Source of the DNA: G963665975 sp963665975
GTDB taxonomy: Bacteria; Bacteroidota; Rhodothermia; Rhodothermales; Bin80
Length of the DNA stretch: 64,000 bases
Direction of reading: 5' to 3'
Assembly: GCA_963665975.1 (NCBI GenBank)
Contig: OY762508.1
Location: 1,984,001-2,048,000, forward strand
Under the pieces are notes generated by a model. That model did not search any database, was not told the origin of the DNA, and saw only the letters and a program-made list of their open reading frames with translations. Shown in pieces: positions 54,751 to 63,603 of the stretch. The translations under genes were made by a program, and so were the position numbers. Positions within the stretch are counted from its first letter, which is position 1. The number at the start of each line of letters is the position of its first letter.

Positions 54751-56445
54751 ATGCGCAGGGTTCTTCTAACGGGCGCCATTTTCCTTTTTGTCGGCCCGCC
54801 GGCGCTCGCTCAGCACGAGCACCATCACAACGCGCCCTCGGCCATGGAGGACAGTCTTTCCTGGCGGATGCCGCCGATGGACAGGAACATGCCAATGATG
54901 CCGGGACTGGATGGCGCGCTCCCGCCCACCACTCCGTTCCTGGCCGGACAGGATCTCGACGCCAGTGACTGGCCCGAAGCCAGGCCTCGTACGGTGGTTC
55001 CACTTGCGGACGGCGACACGCTGCACCTGCAAGCCACGCTGGTTCGCCGCACGCTGAAGGGTCGCTCGTTCCTCATGTACGGCTATAACGGGCAATACCC
55101 CGGGCCCCTCCTTCAGGTGGAGCGGGGCACGACCGTCATTGTTCACTTCACCAACAATATCGAGCTGCCAACATCAGTCCATTGGCATGGTCTGCGCCTC
55201 GACAACCGTTTTGACGGCGTGCCGGGCCTTACGCAGGCCCCGGTCCATCAAGGTGAATCCTTTACCTATTCCGTTTATTTCCCCGACACGGGGATTTATT
55301 GGTACCATCCCCACATGCGTGAGGATATTCAGCAGGACCTTGGGCTCTATGGGAATATTCTGGTCGACCCCGCCGCTCCCGATTATTACAACCCCGTAAA
55401 CCAGGAAGAAGTACTGGTCCTGGACGACATCCTGATGGACGAGCACGGCCTAATTCCCTGGGGGAAAGACGTGCCCACACACGCGCTGATGGGACGGTTT
55501 GGCAATGTAATGTTGGCCAATGGAACAACGAATTATCATCTTTCTGTACGGCGAGGCGACGTGGTTCGCTTCTTTCTGACCAATGTCGCGAACTCCCGCA
55601 CTTTCAATGTTACCTTTGGCGAGGCTCCCGTGAAGATCGTCGCGGGCGATGTGAGCAAGTTCGAGCGCGAAGCTTTCGTGCGCAGTGTACCAATCGCTCC
55701 TGCAGAGCGGTACGTCGTGGAGGTCCAGTTCAACACCCCTGGCCAGATGGCGATCACCAACTCCATCCAGGCGATCAATCACTTCCGCGGCGAGTTTTAC
55801 CCCCACGTAGACACGCTGGGACTGGTTACCGTAACGGATGCACCGGCAGTGCCAGACCATTCGGAACCCTTCAACGCCTTGCGCAGCAACGCCGATGTAT
55901 CAGCAGACATTGACGCTTACAGAGCGTATTTCGACAAGCCGGTCGACAAAGAACTGACACTGACGCTTCGCGTCCGTAATCTGCCCGTGGCCATCATGAT
56001 GTCCATGGAGGTCGACACGCTCTACGTGCCGCCCATAGAATGGAATGACGCCATGCCCATGATGAATTGGCTCTCAACAGGCGCCCAGGTCACATGGGTG
56101 TTACGCGAGCCGTCGACGGGCAAGGAAAACATGGATATTCATTGGGACTTTGAAAAGGGGGATGTTGTGAAGATTCGTGTCTTCAATGATCCCAAGAGCT
56201 TCCACCCCATGAACCACCCCATCCATATTCACGGTCAGCGGTTCCTGGTGCTTTCCCTGGATGGCGCAGAGAATTCGAACCTCGTGTGGAAAGACACGGC
56301 TGTTGTGCCCGTGGGCTCCACCCTGGACATGTTGGTTGAGATGTCAAATCCCGGCGAGTGGATGGCGCACTGCCACATTGCCGAGCACCTGCATGCCGGC
56401 ATGATGCTGCGCTTTTCGGTGCGCGGCGAGGGGCTTCCACAATAA
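54751..56445 (+). CDS. Laccase-like multicopper oxidase
   Basis: Three-cupredoxin-domain multicopper oxidase, 564 residues, signal MRRVLLTGAIFLFVGPPALAQ. All four copper motifs are intact: HWHG (144-147), YWYHPHM (183-189), HPIHIHGQRF and HCHIAEHLHAGM (540-551), the last holding the type 1 Cys, His and axial Met. After the signal there is a His cluster (HEHHH) and a Met-rich stretch (MPPMDRNMPMMPG), features of copper-handling oxidases such as CueO/CopA. The ATG at 54751 is preferred to a TTG at 54712 that lies within the preceding gene. Likely roles are copper or iron/manganese oxidation or oxidation of organics in the periplasm; the exact substrate is unknown. Last gene of the propeller cluster. 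Confidence 0.93.
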   Translation: MRRVLLTGAIFLFVGPPALAQHEHHHNAPSAMEDSLSWRMPPMDRNMPMMPGLDGALPPTTPFLAGQDLDASDWPEARPRTVVPLADGDTLHLQATLVRRTLKGRSFLMYGYNGQYPGPLLQVERGTTVIVHFTNNIELPTSVHWHGLRLDNRFDGVPGLTQAPVHQGESFTYSVYFPDTGIYWYHPHMREDIQQDLGLYGNILVDPAAPDYYNPVNQEEVLVLDDILMDEHGLIPWGKDVPTHALMGRFGNVMLANGTTNYHLSVRRGDVVRFFLTNVANSRTFNVTFGEAPVKIVAGDVSKFEREAFVRSVPIAPAERYVVEVQFNTPGQMAITNSIQAINHFRGEFYPHVDTLGLVTVTDAPAVPDHSEPFNALRSNADVSADIDAYRAYFDKPVDKELTLTLRVRNLPVAIMMSMEVDTLYVPPIEWNDAMPMMNWLSTGAQVTWVLREPSTGKENMDIHWDFEKGDVVKIRVFNDPKSFHPMNHPIHIHGQRFLVLSLDGAENSNLVWKDTAVVPVGSTLDMLVEMSNPGEWMAHCHIAEHLHAGMMLRFSVRGEGLPQ

Positions 56446-56654
56446 CTGCCGGGTGGCGTATAACGACCTGTTTCCCTAAGTTGCACCCACCCGAACAGAA
56501 AACCTTTCTCGCGCTTCGGCGTATTTCCTGATTTCCTGCCCGAGCGTCTTTCAGCCCTTGTTCCTTTTCTCTTGTTAATGAATAGGAAGACACAACGCGC
56601 GTAGCGCAAAGGCCGCTTCTTCTGCCACCACGGTAATTCACGACCCACACTACC

Positions 56655-57593
56655 ATGACTACGAAGCTCTATTTTTCCCTCCCGTATCGTGTACTCCTCC
56701 TGATGGTCCTCCTATTGGCGACGGGATGCGCTCCTCGTAATGTTGAACTGCTTGGTTTGACCGGTCCTGAGCAACTGGAGACCGACCAGGCCGGCACCTT
56801 CGAGGCCACCATTAATGAGGAGGCCAAGCCACCCGTTACGTACGCGTGGGATTTCGGGGACGACCAGTCGGCGCAGGGCGCGGTCGCTTCGCACTCCTTT
56901 GCAGAGGCTGGCACCTATACTGTCACCGTTTCCGTGTCGAACCGCAGGGGAAGGGGCACGGACTCAGACACCACCAGTGTCGTTGTCGTGAACCCGCCGG
57001 TTCCGGCTGAGATCGTAACGTTGCTCGCCAACCTCTATGAAGTCGACAACATGACGGCCGTGCGCTTTGACGCCAACGTGCGGGGGGATGCCCCGCTGAC
57101 GTATGCGTGGGATTTCGGGGATGGCTCCAGCAGCAGTGAGCCGGCTCCCTCCCATACGTTTTCGGAACCCGGAAGCTACACGGTAACCCTCACGTTGTCG
57201 AATGATCATGGCCAGGACTCCCGGAATGTCTCGATCACCTCTACGCAGTACGAAGCGGATTATTGTGCCGATCTGGCGGAAATGAATTCGGTCTTCTTCG
57301 AGCGCAACACGAGTGTCCTTTCCGAGAGTTCAGAGACTGTCCTCAGGGACAACATTCAGATTCTTCAGGATTGCCCGAACCTGAGCGTGCGTATCGAGGG
57401 TCTCGCGGGACCGTTTGAGCGGCGTCCGCAAGAGCTGTCCGAGGATCGGGCACGCGCCGTGGAGCAGTTCTACCTGTCGAACGACGTGGCTGCGAGCCGC
57501 ATTACCGCGGCGGGCCTGGGACGAGTCGGTCAGGGCTCCAAGAAGAGCGGTGCGGAGCAGTTCCGGCGCACCGACACCATTCCAATGCAGTAG
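56655..57593 (+). CDS. Lipoprotein with two PKD domains and an OmpA-like domain
   Basis: A 312-residue lipoprotein (signal PYRVLLLMVLLLATGC). Two PKD domains follow, each with TYAWDFGD (about residues 60-110 and 148-195) and the closing SYTVTLTLSN-type strand. The last about 110 residues form an OmpA/Pal-like peptidoglycan-binding domain: SVFFERNTSVLSESSETVL, VRIEGLAGPFERRPQELSEDRA, VEQFYLSNDVAASRITAAGLG. So it tethers outer membrane to wall and displays PKD folds. It starts about 210 bases after the multicopper oxidase and may or may not share its transcript. Confidence 0.9.
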   Translation: MTTKLYFSLPYRVLLLMVLLLATGCAPRNVELLGLTGPEQLETDQAGTFEATINEEAKPPVTYAWDFGDDQSAQGAVASHSFAEAGTYTVTVSVSNRRGRGTDSDTTSVVVVNPPVPAEIVTLLANLYEVDNMTAVRFDANVRGDAPLTYAWDFGDGSSSSEPAPSHTFSEPGSYTVTLTLSNDHGQDSRNVSITSTQYEADYCADLAEMNSVFFERNTSVLSESSETVLRDNIQILQDCPNLSVRIEGLAGPFERRPQELSEDRARAVEQFYLSNDVAASRITAAGLGRVGQGSKKSGAEQFRRTDTIPMQ

Positions 57594-57594
57594 G

Positions 57595-58155
57595 CTATTC
57601 CTCCTCCAGGGGTGGAAGCCAACCGCGCCGGACGGTGCCATCCGAATTTATTGCGTAGAACCGCAGGTCTTTTCCCGTCCGCATCTTCGTGATGTAGATG
57701 ATTTGCCCTACGTGGGTGGAGAAGTGTTCTACGACGTGATAGACGGCCTCTAGTACGGATACGTTAATCCCCTGAATCCGGCGCTGGTCGAAGAGTTGCG
57801 CGGGCGGTAGCGCAGCTAGCACGCGATCGGCCTCTGCAACGGCTGCTGCCAGGTTGGCGAGCAGTTCGGCCGACGAGCGTCCCTCTTTTGTGTCGAACTC
57901 TGTGCTACGCGTTCTCATGTCTGGAGCGCCACCCACGCCGTGCGCGATCCATTGCCGCAGGTTGCCTGCCAGGTGCAGGAGCAGGTTCCCAACACTGTTG
58001 GAGGCGGGGTTGGGCCGCCACCAGAGGTCGTCTTCTGGCAGCAGCCTAATGCACTGTTCTATTTTCGGCAGGTATTCGGCCGCAAGGAGGCGACGAGACT
58101 GACCCAAAAAGGCGTGACCCGTGTCCGCCATGGTGTTTTCCGGCTTCTGTGCCAT
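57595..58155 (-). CDS. DinB-like protein (DUF1572 type)
   Basis: A 186-residue four-helix-bundle protein. PKIEQCIRLLPEDDLWWRPN and NSVGNLLLHLAGNLRQWI carry the first metal His, and EAVYHVVEHFSTHVGQIIYI carries the His-x3-His pair that completes the site. Members include thiol-dependent enzymes and many of unknown role. The ATG at 58155 (or 58131) is chosen; the frame is open upstream. Its stop is one base away from the convergent PKD/OmpA gene stop. Confidence 0.82.
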   Translation of the reverse strand: MAQKPENTMADTGHAFLGQSRRLLAAEYLPKIEQCIRLLPEDDLWWRPNPASNSVGNLLLHLAGNLRQWIAHGVGGAPDMRTRSTEFDTKEGRSSAELLANLAAAVAEADRVLAALPPAQLFDQRRIQGINVSVLEAVYHVVEHFSTHVGQIIYITKMRTGKDLRFYAINSDGTVRRGWLPPLEEE

Positions 58156-58828
58156 CCTCCTTTTGAGTGCCGCGCGTCCACGCATCTTGTGCTGTTGCGT
58201 TTCACCGGTGCAAGGTAATAAACGCCGCGCATGCGAGTTTTCGCTTGATCGGCCAATGTCGCTGCGTCTCAGAATAATCACTTAATGGTCACACATAATT
58301 CTTGCCGGAATTCTTGGACTTCAACTCCTTGACATAGGGTCGTTATCTGCGAATGCTACTTAGACTCCGGTGTCGATTCCAGAATTGATGAATTGCCTGA
58401 ATCTCCCGAACCCAAGGCAATAACGTTACCCTATGGTAGCGATGGAAAACCGCGCTCCTTCGGTTGGGATCGTTAGCAAGGGCTCTTGCTTTAAGGTCCG
58501 GGCCGCGCAACTTCCCTGCCTAACCAATTGCCGGCTGGGCCTCTTCTTGTACGAACTTCACACACATTGGCGTCCTTGCACCGGAGCCCTCTACGTATGC
58601 CATCAGGCCGGAAGATGCTCTTGCCCTTCGGGAAATTGTTTTCGCGCCACCCCTGCGTTCACTTGCGTCCTGGCCCAATAATTCGCAGACAAATCCTATG
58701 ACTGGTCTCGCTTCACCCGCGAACGCGGCCTCTGCCGCGCGTACAAACAAATAGTCGGTCCGGGTTCGTACCTTGCCATTTACCTGTTATCGAAAAAGCA
58801 CTTGCCCCCGCCGCCAACCATTCATTAG
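58156..58828. other. Intergenic region, unexplained
   Basis: About 670 bases between the divergent DinB-like and S41 protease genes. Frames on both strands of the 58.43-58.75 kb part are open for 75-80 codons, but neither has a recognisable family, a good start or an upstream promoter. It could be a decayed gene; no RNA gene or repeat was recognised. Confidence 0.3.
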
Positions 58829-60514
58829 ATGACGCGCCCTGGAAACTCTTACCTGTTGGCCGCCCTTTTGCTGTTAATACTCGGCGGCGCTCTCGGCACG
58901 CGACTCGACTGGAAGCTTGCCGACAAGGACACGACAGAACAACTCAAGAAGTTGGAGGAAGCCTTCCTCATCATCAACAAGCGCTACGTGGAAGAAGTAG
59001 AGCCGGCCGACCTCGTGGAAGAGGCGATCGAAGCCATGCTCGGCGCACTCGATCCGCACTCGTCGTACATCGACGCGGCGGCATTCGTGGAAGTGGAAGA
59101 GGGCTATCGCGGCTCGTTCGGAGGCATCGGAATCTGGTTTGAAGTCCCGGACGGAGACACCGCGCGCGTCGTGTCCCCAATCGAGGGCGGACCCAGTGAA
59201 CGCGTCGGCTTGCGCGCCGGAGACCGGATCATCGCCGTGGACGACACCAGCGCCATCGGGATGAATGACCAGGAAATCAAGCGGCGCCTGAAAGGGCCCA
59301 TCGGCACCACCGTTGACGTAACCCTAAAACGCCTGGGCGTTGACCAACCCATTCGTGTCACCATCACGCGCGGGCAGATTCCGCTGTATTCCGTCAACAG
59401 CTCCTACATGGTGGATGATCGCACCGGCTATATAAAGGTCAGCCGTTTCGCCCAAACCACATACGCGGAATTCCGCGAAGGCCTTGCCCAACTTGCGGCG
59501 AACGGCATGGAGCGGCTTATTCTGGATTTGCGCCAGAACCCCGGGGGGATCATGGAGACAGCGGTGCTGATGGTCGATGAACTACTGGAGGACGAGCGCA
59601 CCATCGTCTATACGCAGGGACGCGTCTCCCAGGATGACAAGCTGTTCCGCTCGTCGCGGCCGGGACTCTTGGAGGACGAGCCGATCATTGTTCTGGTGGA
59701 CTATAATTCCGTCTCCGCAAGCGAAATCGTCGCCGGCGCACTGCAAGACCACGATCGGGCGCTGATTGTCGGGCAGCCAACCTTCGGCAAGGGGCTCGTA
59801 CAAGGCCAGTTCACGCTACCTGATGACAGCCGCCTGCAAATGACGACCGCCCGATACTACACGCCATCCGGACGCCTTATTCAAACTCCGTACCGGGACG
59901 GTGACCGGCGGGCTTATCTCGAAGAGAAGACAGCCGCTCTGAGAGAGGCCACCAACAATCCAGCAGCGTACCTGGAGAGCTTCCCCGACTCACTGCGGTT
60001 CACAACAACACACGGCCGCACCGTGTTAGGCGGTGGGGGTATTATGCCCGATGTGGTCATCGCTCCAGACACCGCAATGGCGCCGATCGTCCGTGCAGTG
60101 TTTATCGGAGCCCTTTTCGAGCCGTTTCGCCTCTGGTTCGCAATGCGCGAACAGGATCTTCGCGAAACGTGGAGCGACCGCCGCGAGGATTTCTTCCAGC
60201 ATTACACCGTATCGACTGCCGCATGGGACGACTTTTGGGAGATCGCCTCTGGTGCAGAGCCCCGCCTTACTTTGACCAGTAACCCGGACGAGGCCTCCCT
60301 CGAGAATCTCATCTTCACGACCACCGACCTGGAGACGAACCGCGAAACCGTTCAACTGCACCTGAAGGCGTTACTCGCCCGGCAACTCTACGGCAGCCGC
60401 GCAGCGTATCCGCTTTTCCACCGAATCGATCCTGTCTTCCAGCAGGCGCTTACGCTGTGGGATAGCGTGGAGCGCCTTCCTGGCGTGTCCCAATCCACGG
60501 GCAGCGTGCGTTAG
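58829..60514 (+). CDS. S41 family C-terminal processing protease (CtpA-like)
   Basis: Exported serine protease of 561 residues. One N-terminal membrane segment (YLLAALLLLILGGALG), the S41 N-terminal helical part with LDPHSSYIDAAAF, a PDZ domain (about 90-180, SERVGLRAGDRIIAVDD), and the catalytic core with RLILDLRQNPGG, Ser in NSVSASEIVAGALQD and Lys in GQPTFGKGLVQGQF. The last about 150 residues are a C-terminal extension seen in Bacteroidota members. It probably trims envelope proteins; a target is not evident. The stop overlaps the convergent moeA stop region by four bases. Confidence 0.93.
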   Translation: MTRPGNSYLLAALLLLILGGALGTRLDWKLADKDTTEQLKKLEEAFLIINKRYVEEVEPADLVEEAIEAMLGALDPHSSYIDAAAFVEVEEGYRGSFGGIGIWFEVPDGDTARVVSPIEGGPSERVGLRAGDRIIAVDDTSAIGMNDQEIKRRLKGPIGTTVDVTLKRLGVDQPIRVTITRGQIPLYSVNSSYMVDDRTGYIKVSRFAQTTYAEFREGLAQLAANGMERLILDLRQNPGGIMETAVLMVDELLEDERTIVYTQGRVSQDDKLFRSSRPGLLEDEPIIVLVDYNSVSASEIVAGALQDHDRALIVGQPTFGKGLVQGQFTLPDDSRLQMTTARYYTPSGRLIQTPYRDGDRRAYLEEKTAALREATNNPAAYLESFPDSLRFTTTHGRTVLGGGGIMPDVVIAPDTAMAPIVRAVFIGALFEPFRLWFAMREQDLRETWSDRREDFFQHYTVSTAAWDDFWEIASGAEPRLTLTSNPDEASLENLIFTTTDLETNRETVQLHLKALLARQLYGSRAAYPLFHRIDPVFQQALTLWDSVERLPGVSQSTGSVR

Positions 60515-61725
60515 GACCAGGCCAGCCATTCGATCATGACTGGCGTGCCGGCCGCCGGGTGCTCCATGCCTTCGTCCAGGTGTATCAAACAGTTCGCCTG
60601 GACCATGGACGAATAAAGGTTGGACGCCTGCGGCCCGGTGTCGCGCACCTGCAGGCAACCCGCAGGGTCGTACGTAGCAATCCCCCGGCTAAAGTAATGG
60701 AGGCCAGCCTTCTTCGGCGTTGGCTCCTCTAGTACCGCGGAAACAAGCGCCGGCATGACGGTTGTACGGCCGAGCATCTTCGCCAGCGCCGGGCGCACGT
60801 ATTGCTCAAAGCAGATCGCCGAAGACACGGGGTTGCCCGGAAGACCAAAGACGGTACGGCCCTCTATCTGGCCGAACGCGAGCGGCTTGCCCGGCCTTTG
60901 ACGCACTTTCCAGAACAGGAGATCGATTCCCATTTCGTCAAGCACCTGCCTGACGTAGTCGTAGCGGCCTACCGAAACACCACCCGAAAACAGCACTACG
61001 TCGGCCGCAAGCGCTGTGCGCACCGCTGCACGAATACTCTCCAGGTCATCGCCGGCGTGCAAGGGTCCCAACACGTGGCCGCCAGCCGACACTGCTTGCG
61101 CAGCAAGCGCAGGGCCGTTCGAGTCCCGAATCTTACCCGGAGCAAGAGGCTCCGTCACCGGTACGAGCTCATCACCGGTAGTCACCACCGCCACCGTGGG
61201 ATGCCGGGAAACCGGCACGGTCGCAACTCCGAGTGATGCCATCATGCCGACCATCGGCGGCGTGATCACCTGCCCCGCCTCAAATACGAGATCGCCAGCC
61301 GCGATGTCTTCCGCCTCGAGCCGGATGTGCGCCCCGATGCGCGGGGCGCGGTTGACCAGCACGTGTTCCTGCGGGGCCTCAGAGGTCCATTCCACCGGCA
61401 CTATGGCATCGGCGCCATCCGGGACCGGAGCGCCTGTCATAATCCGCGCACATGCGCCAGGCCGAATGCTCATTTTAGCGACGGCGCCAGCTGGAATATC
61501 TTCGATTATTTCAAGCGACGCGGGCACGAATTGCACATCACCCGCCCGCACCGCGTAACCGTCCATCGCTGAGTTCGTAAACGGGGGAATGTTGTCCTGG
61601 CTGCGTACCTGCTGCCGCAACGTGCGCCGCACACTGCGCGTTGTCGCCACGTCTTCGGCAGGCAGGGCATGCACATGGTGAAGTACGATTGAACGTGCTT
61701 CTTCAACAGCAATGAACGTTTTCAT
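60511..61725 (-). CDS. moeA: Molybdopterin molybdotransferase
   Basis: Inserts molybdate into adenylylated molybdopterin to finish molybdenum cofactor; 404 residues. Segments: VEEARSIVLHHV start, SAMDGYAVRAGDV, RIMTGAPVPDGADAIVPVE, the MPT-binding VAVVTTGDELVP and SGGVSVGRYDYV, and QRPGKPLAFGQ plus FGLPGNPVSSAICFEQYV near the C-terminus. It is convergent with the S41 protease and divergent from the candidate origin region. No other molybdenum gene is in the window. Confidence 0.94.
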   Translation of the reverse strand: MKTFIAVEEARSIVLHHVHALPAEDVATTRSVRRTLRQQVRSQDNIPPFTNSAMDGYAVRAGDVQFVPASLEIIEDIPAGAVAKMSIRPGACARIMTGAPVPDGADAIVPVEWTSEAPQEHVLVNRAPRIGAHIRLEAEDIAAGDLVFEAGQVITPPMVGMMASLGVATVPVSRHPTVAVVTTGDELVPVTEPLAPGKIRDSNGPALAAQAVSAGGHVLGPLHAGDDLESIRAAVRTALAADVVLFSGGVSVGRYDYVRQVLDEMGIDLLFWKVRQRPGKPLAFGQIEGRTVFGLPGNPVSSAICFEQYVRPALAKMLGRTTVMPALVSAVLEEPTPKKAGLHYFSRGIATYDPAGCLQVRDTGPQASNLYSSMVQANCLIHLDEGMEHPAAGTPVMIEWLAWS

Positions 61726-61794
61726 AAGTACGCAGAAATGTTGGCAACAAGTGAAGTATACGTTGATACCTTCTGTGTAACCAGACCGGTCTTG

Positions 61795-62045
61795 ATGCCA
61801 TGTGCATAACCCCTGCCAGCGTCCACATGGATTGACGCCGAATCCACATTGTTAATTGCTGTGCATAACTCTCGTGCCGCGAAAACCGATACGCTACCGG
61901 GCGTGGCCATTGTGTCAGGAGCCCTGCACCTGACTTGCACCACACGCGGGACCCATCTTGTGGACAAGTGCATTGCCCACAAATCCACCATGTTTATTAC
62001 TACTACTCTTTTATATATAAAATGAAACTAGCAATTATAGAAGAC
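61795..62045. other. Candidate replication origin (oriC)
   Basis: The 504-base gap between moeA and the universal stress protein gene contains two copies of TGTGCATAA (61801-61809 and 61860-61868), which equal the relaxed DnaA box TTATNCACA, and TGTGGACAA (61959-61967), which equals TTGTCCACA. Further 7-of-9 matches lie near 61841 and 61973. The last box is followed by TATTACTACTACT (61995-62007), a run of the DnaA-trio type, then an AT-rich tract with TTTTATATATAAAAT (62010-62024). Boxes, then trio, then AT-rich DNA is the order of the basal unwinding element in known bacterial origins. The rRNA operon 17 kb to the left is transcribed away from this site. No dnaA gene is adjacent in the window, so this stays a hypothesis. 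Confidence 0.5.
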
Positions 62046-62229
62046 TTGGAGATGTGCACAATTGACACTTTTGGCCGAACGAAGGGCTTATCAGACGTCA
62101 GACTCGACCCGGAGATTTGTGGAGGACACCTGCCGGGACGGACAAGAATAATTCAGGGTAGAGCTATACGATTCGGTAGTTGTTCGTACCTTAAGCCATG
62201 ATGTCACGACCATACGGCCTTCTATAATA

Positions 62230-63072
62230 ATGATCAAGCGAATACTCGTTGCCCTTGATGCTGACAGCGACACTCCGGTGGCGATACAGTACGCTGCGGA
62301 CATCGCGCAACGTCACGCGGCAGAGATTACCGGACTTGCGCTAATCGACATGGTCAGCATCGGGGCCAGTTCCGTGGGTGGAGGCATCGGAAGTATGTAC
62401 CTGCAGGAAAAGGTGCGTGTAACCCTGACCTCGGAGGCGCGTGATGTGGCAAACAGGCTTGCAGCGAGTTTTCGGGAGGCATTGGAGCAGGCGCATGTGC
62501 CTGGGCACGCCCAGGTCGAAGACGGTGCGCCAATAGAGCGCATTGTGGAGGATCTGAATTACCATGATTTGCTAGTTATTGGGAAGGTCCCCCACTTCTT
62601 CTATAGTCATCCCGAGCAGGCGACGATGACGCTCGAGGAAGTGATCGGACGCGTCGTCGGTCCTACGCTAGTCGCTCCGGAGGTACACCGTCCTGTCCAG
62701 CGTGTACTGGTCGCCTATGATGAGAGTCCGGCGTCCTCGCGTGCGCTGCGCCGTTTCCTGAACCTGCGCCCCTTTGGGACGGAGGTTGCAGTCGAAATTT
62801 TGAACGTGCATGGCAAGGGAGAGCGGAGCCAGTCACGACTCGCTTTGCAAAGGGCTCAGGCGTTCATGCGGGTTCATGGGTTCGAAGCAGGCATTGTCAG
62901 CGTGCAGAGCGCAGACCCGAACAAGGAGATCATGGAATATGTGGAGCGATCCAGCACGGACCTTTTGGTGGCGGGTGCACACGTCGTGTCACCGCTGGTG
63001 AAACTTACCTCCGGTTCAACGACAGCTTCGTTCCTACAGATTGTGCCGGTGCCCCTCTGGCTTGATAACTGA
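62230..63072 (+). CDS. Universal stress protein with two UspA domains
   Basis: A 280-residue tandem-UspA protein. Domain 1 (1-145) begins MIKRILVALDADSDTPVAIQ; domain 2 (about 150-280) begins RVLVAYDESPASSRALRRFL. The second domain ends with the ATP-type loop LLVAGAHVVSPLVKLTSGSTTASF, a G-x2-G-x9-GS-like motif, partly varied. Domain 1 lacks a clear ATP loop. Usp proteins respond to starvation and stress; the function here is unknown. nusB follows 63 bases later. Confidence 0.88.
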   Translation: MIKRILVALDADSDTPVAIQYAADIAQRHAAEITGLALIDMVSIGASSVGGGIGSMYLQEKVRVTLTSEARDVANRLAASFREALEQAHVPGHAQVEDGAPIERIVEDLNYHDLLVIGKVPHFFYSHPEQATMTLEEVIGRVVGPTLVAPEVHRPVQRVLVAYDESPASSRALRRFLNLRPFGTEVAVEILNVHGKGERSQSRLALQRAQAFMRVHGFEAGIVSVQSADPNKEIMEYVERSSTDLLVAGAHVVSPLVKLTSGSTTASFLQIVPVPLWLDN

Positions 63073-63135
63073 TTCCGGTGTGCATATCGGGACTCGTAAC
63101 CGTTTGGCCGGAGTATTCGAAGCGATGAGGGAAGC

Positions 63136-63597
63136 ATGATAACGAGGCGGAAGATTCGCGAGTGTGTATTGCAGGCCGTTTACGCATTCGAATTGGGAGG
63201 CGGCGACGCGGAGCACATCATAGAAACCATCATTGCGCCTGGTCTCCGGCAGGACGCTGCAGCCCTGGCATTCGCCCGACGTCTGTTTCTGCAGTCACTG
63301 ATCATTTCCGAAGATGCGGATCGTATCATCGCAGAGCACGCCGAACACTGGGATCTTTCGCGTATTGCACTGCTCGACCGGCTGGTGCTGCGCATGGCAC
63401 TGTGCGAATTTCTCTGCTTTGAAGATATCCCACCGAAAGTGACCATCAACGAAGCCATCGAAATGGGCAAGCAATACAGTACCGGCGGTAGCGGTAAGTT
63501 TATTAACGGAATTCTGGATGCAGCCCTGGCGCAGCTACGGGAGCGCGGCATGCTCAGGAAATCCGGACGCGGACTGATTGGGATGACCACCGAGTGA
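63136..63597 (+). CDS. nusB: Transcription antitermination factor NusB
   Basis: All-helical RNA-binding protein of 153 residues, part of the rRNA antitermination complex with NusE (S10). RRKIRECVLQAVYAFELGGG opens the protein; WDLSRIALLDRLVLRMALCE and VTINEAIEMGKQYSTGGSGKF, then INGILDAAL are the standard C-terminal signature. Normal length. The metallophosphatase gene starts six bases after its stop. Confidence 0.95.
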   Translation: MITRRKIRECVLQAVYAFELGGGDAEHIIETIIAPGLRQDAAALAFARRLFLQSLIISEDADRIIAEHAEHWDLSRIALLDRLVLRMALCEFLCFEDIPPKVTINEAIEMGKQYSTGGSGKFINGILDAALAQLRERGMLRKSGRGLIGMTTE

Positions 63598-63603
63598 TGT
63601 TAT

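Noticed and set aside
62022..62201. A possible 59-residue protein starting MKLAIIEDLE before the stress protein gene
   Set aside because: It overlaps the AT-rich part of the candidate origin, has no ribosome-binding sequence and resembles nothing known to me; too weak to list.
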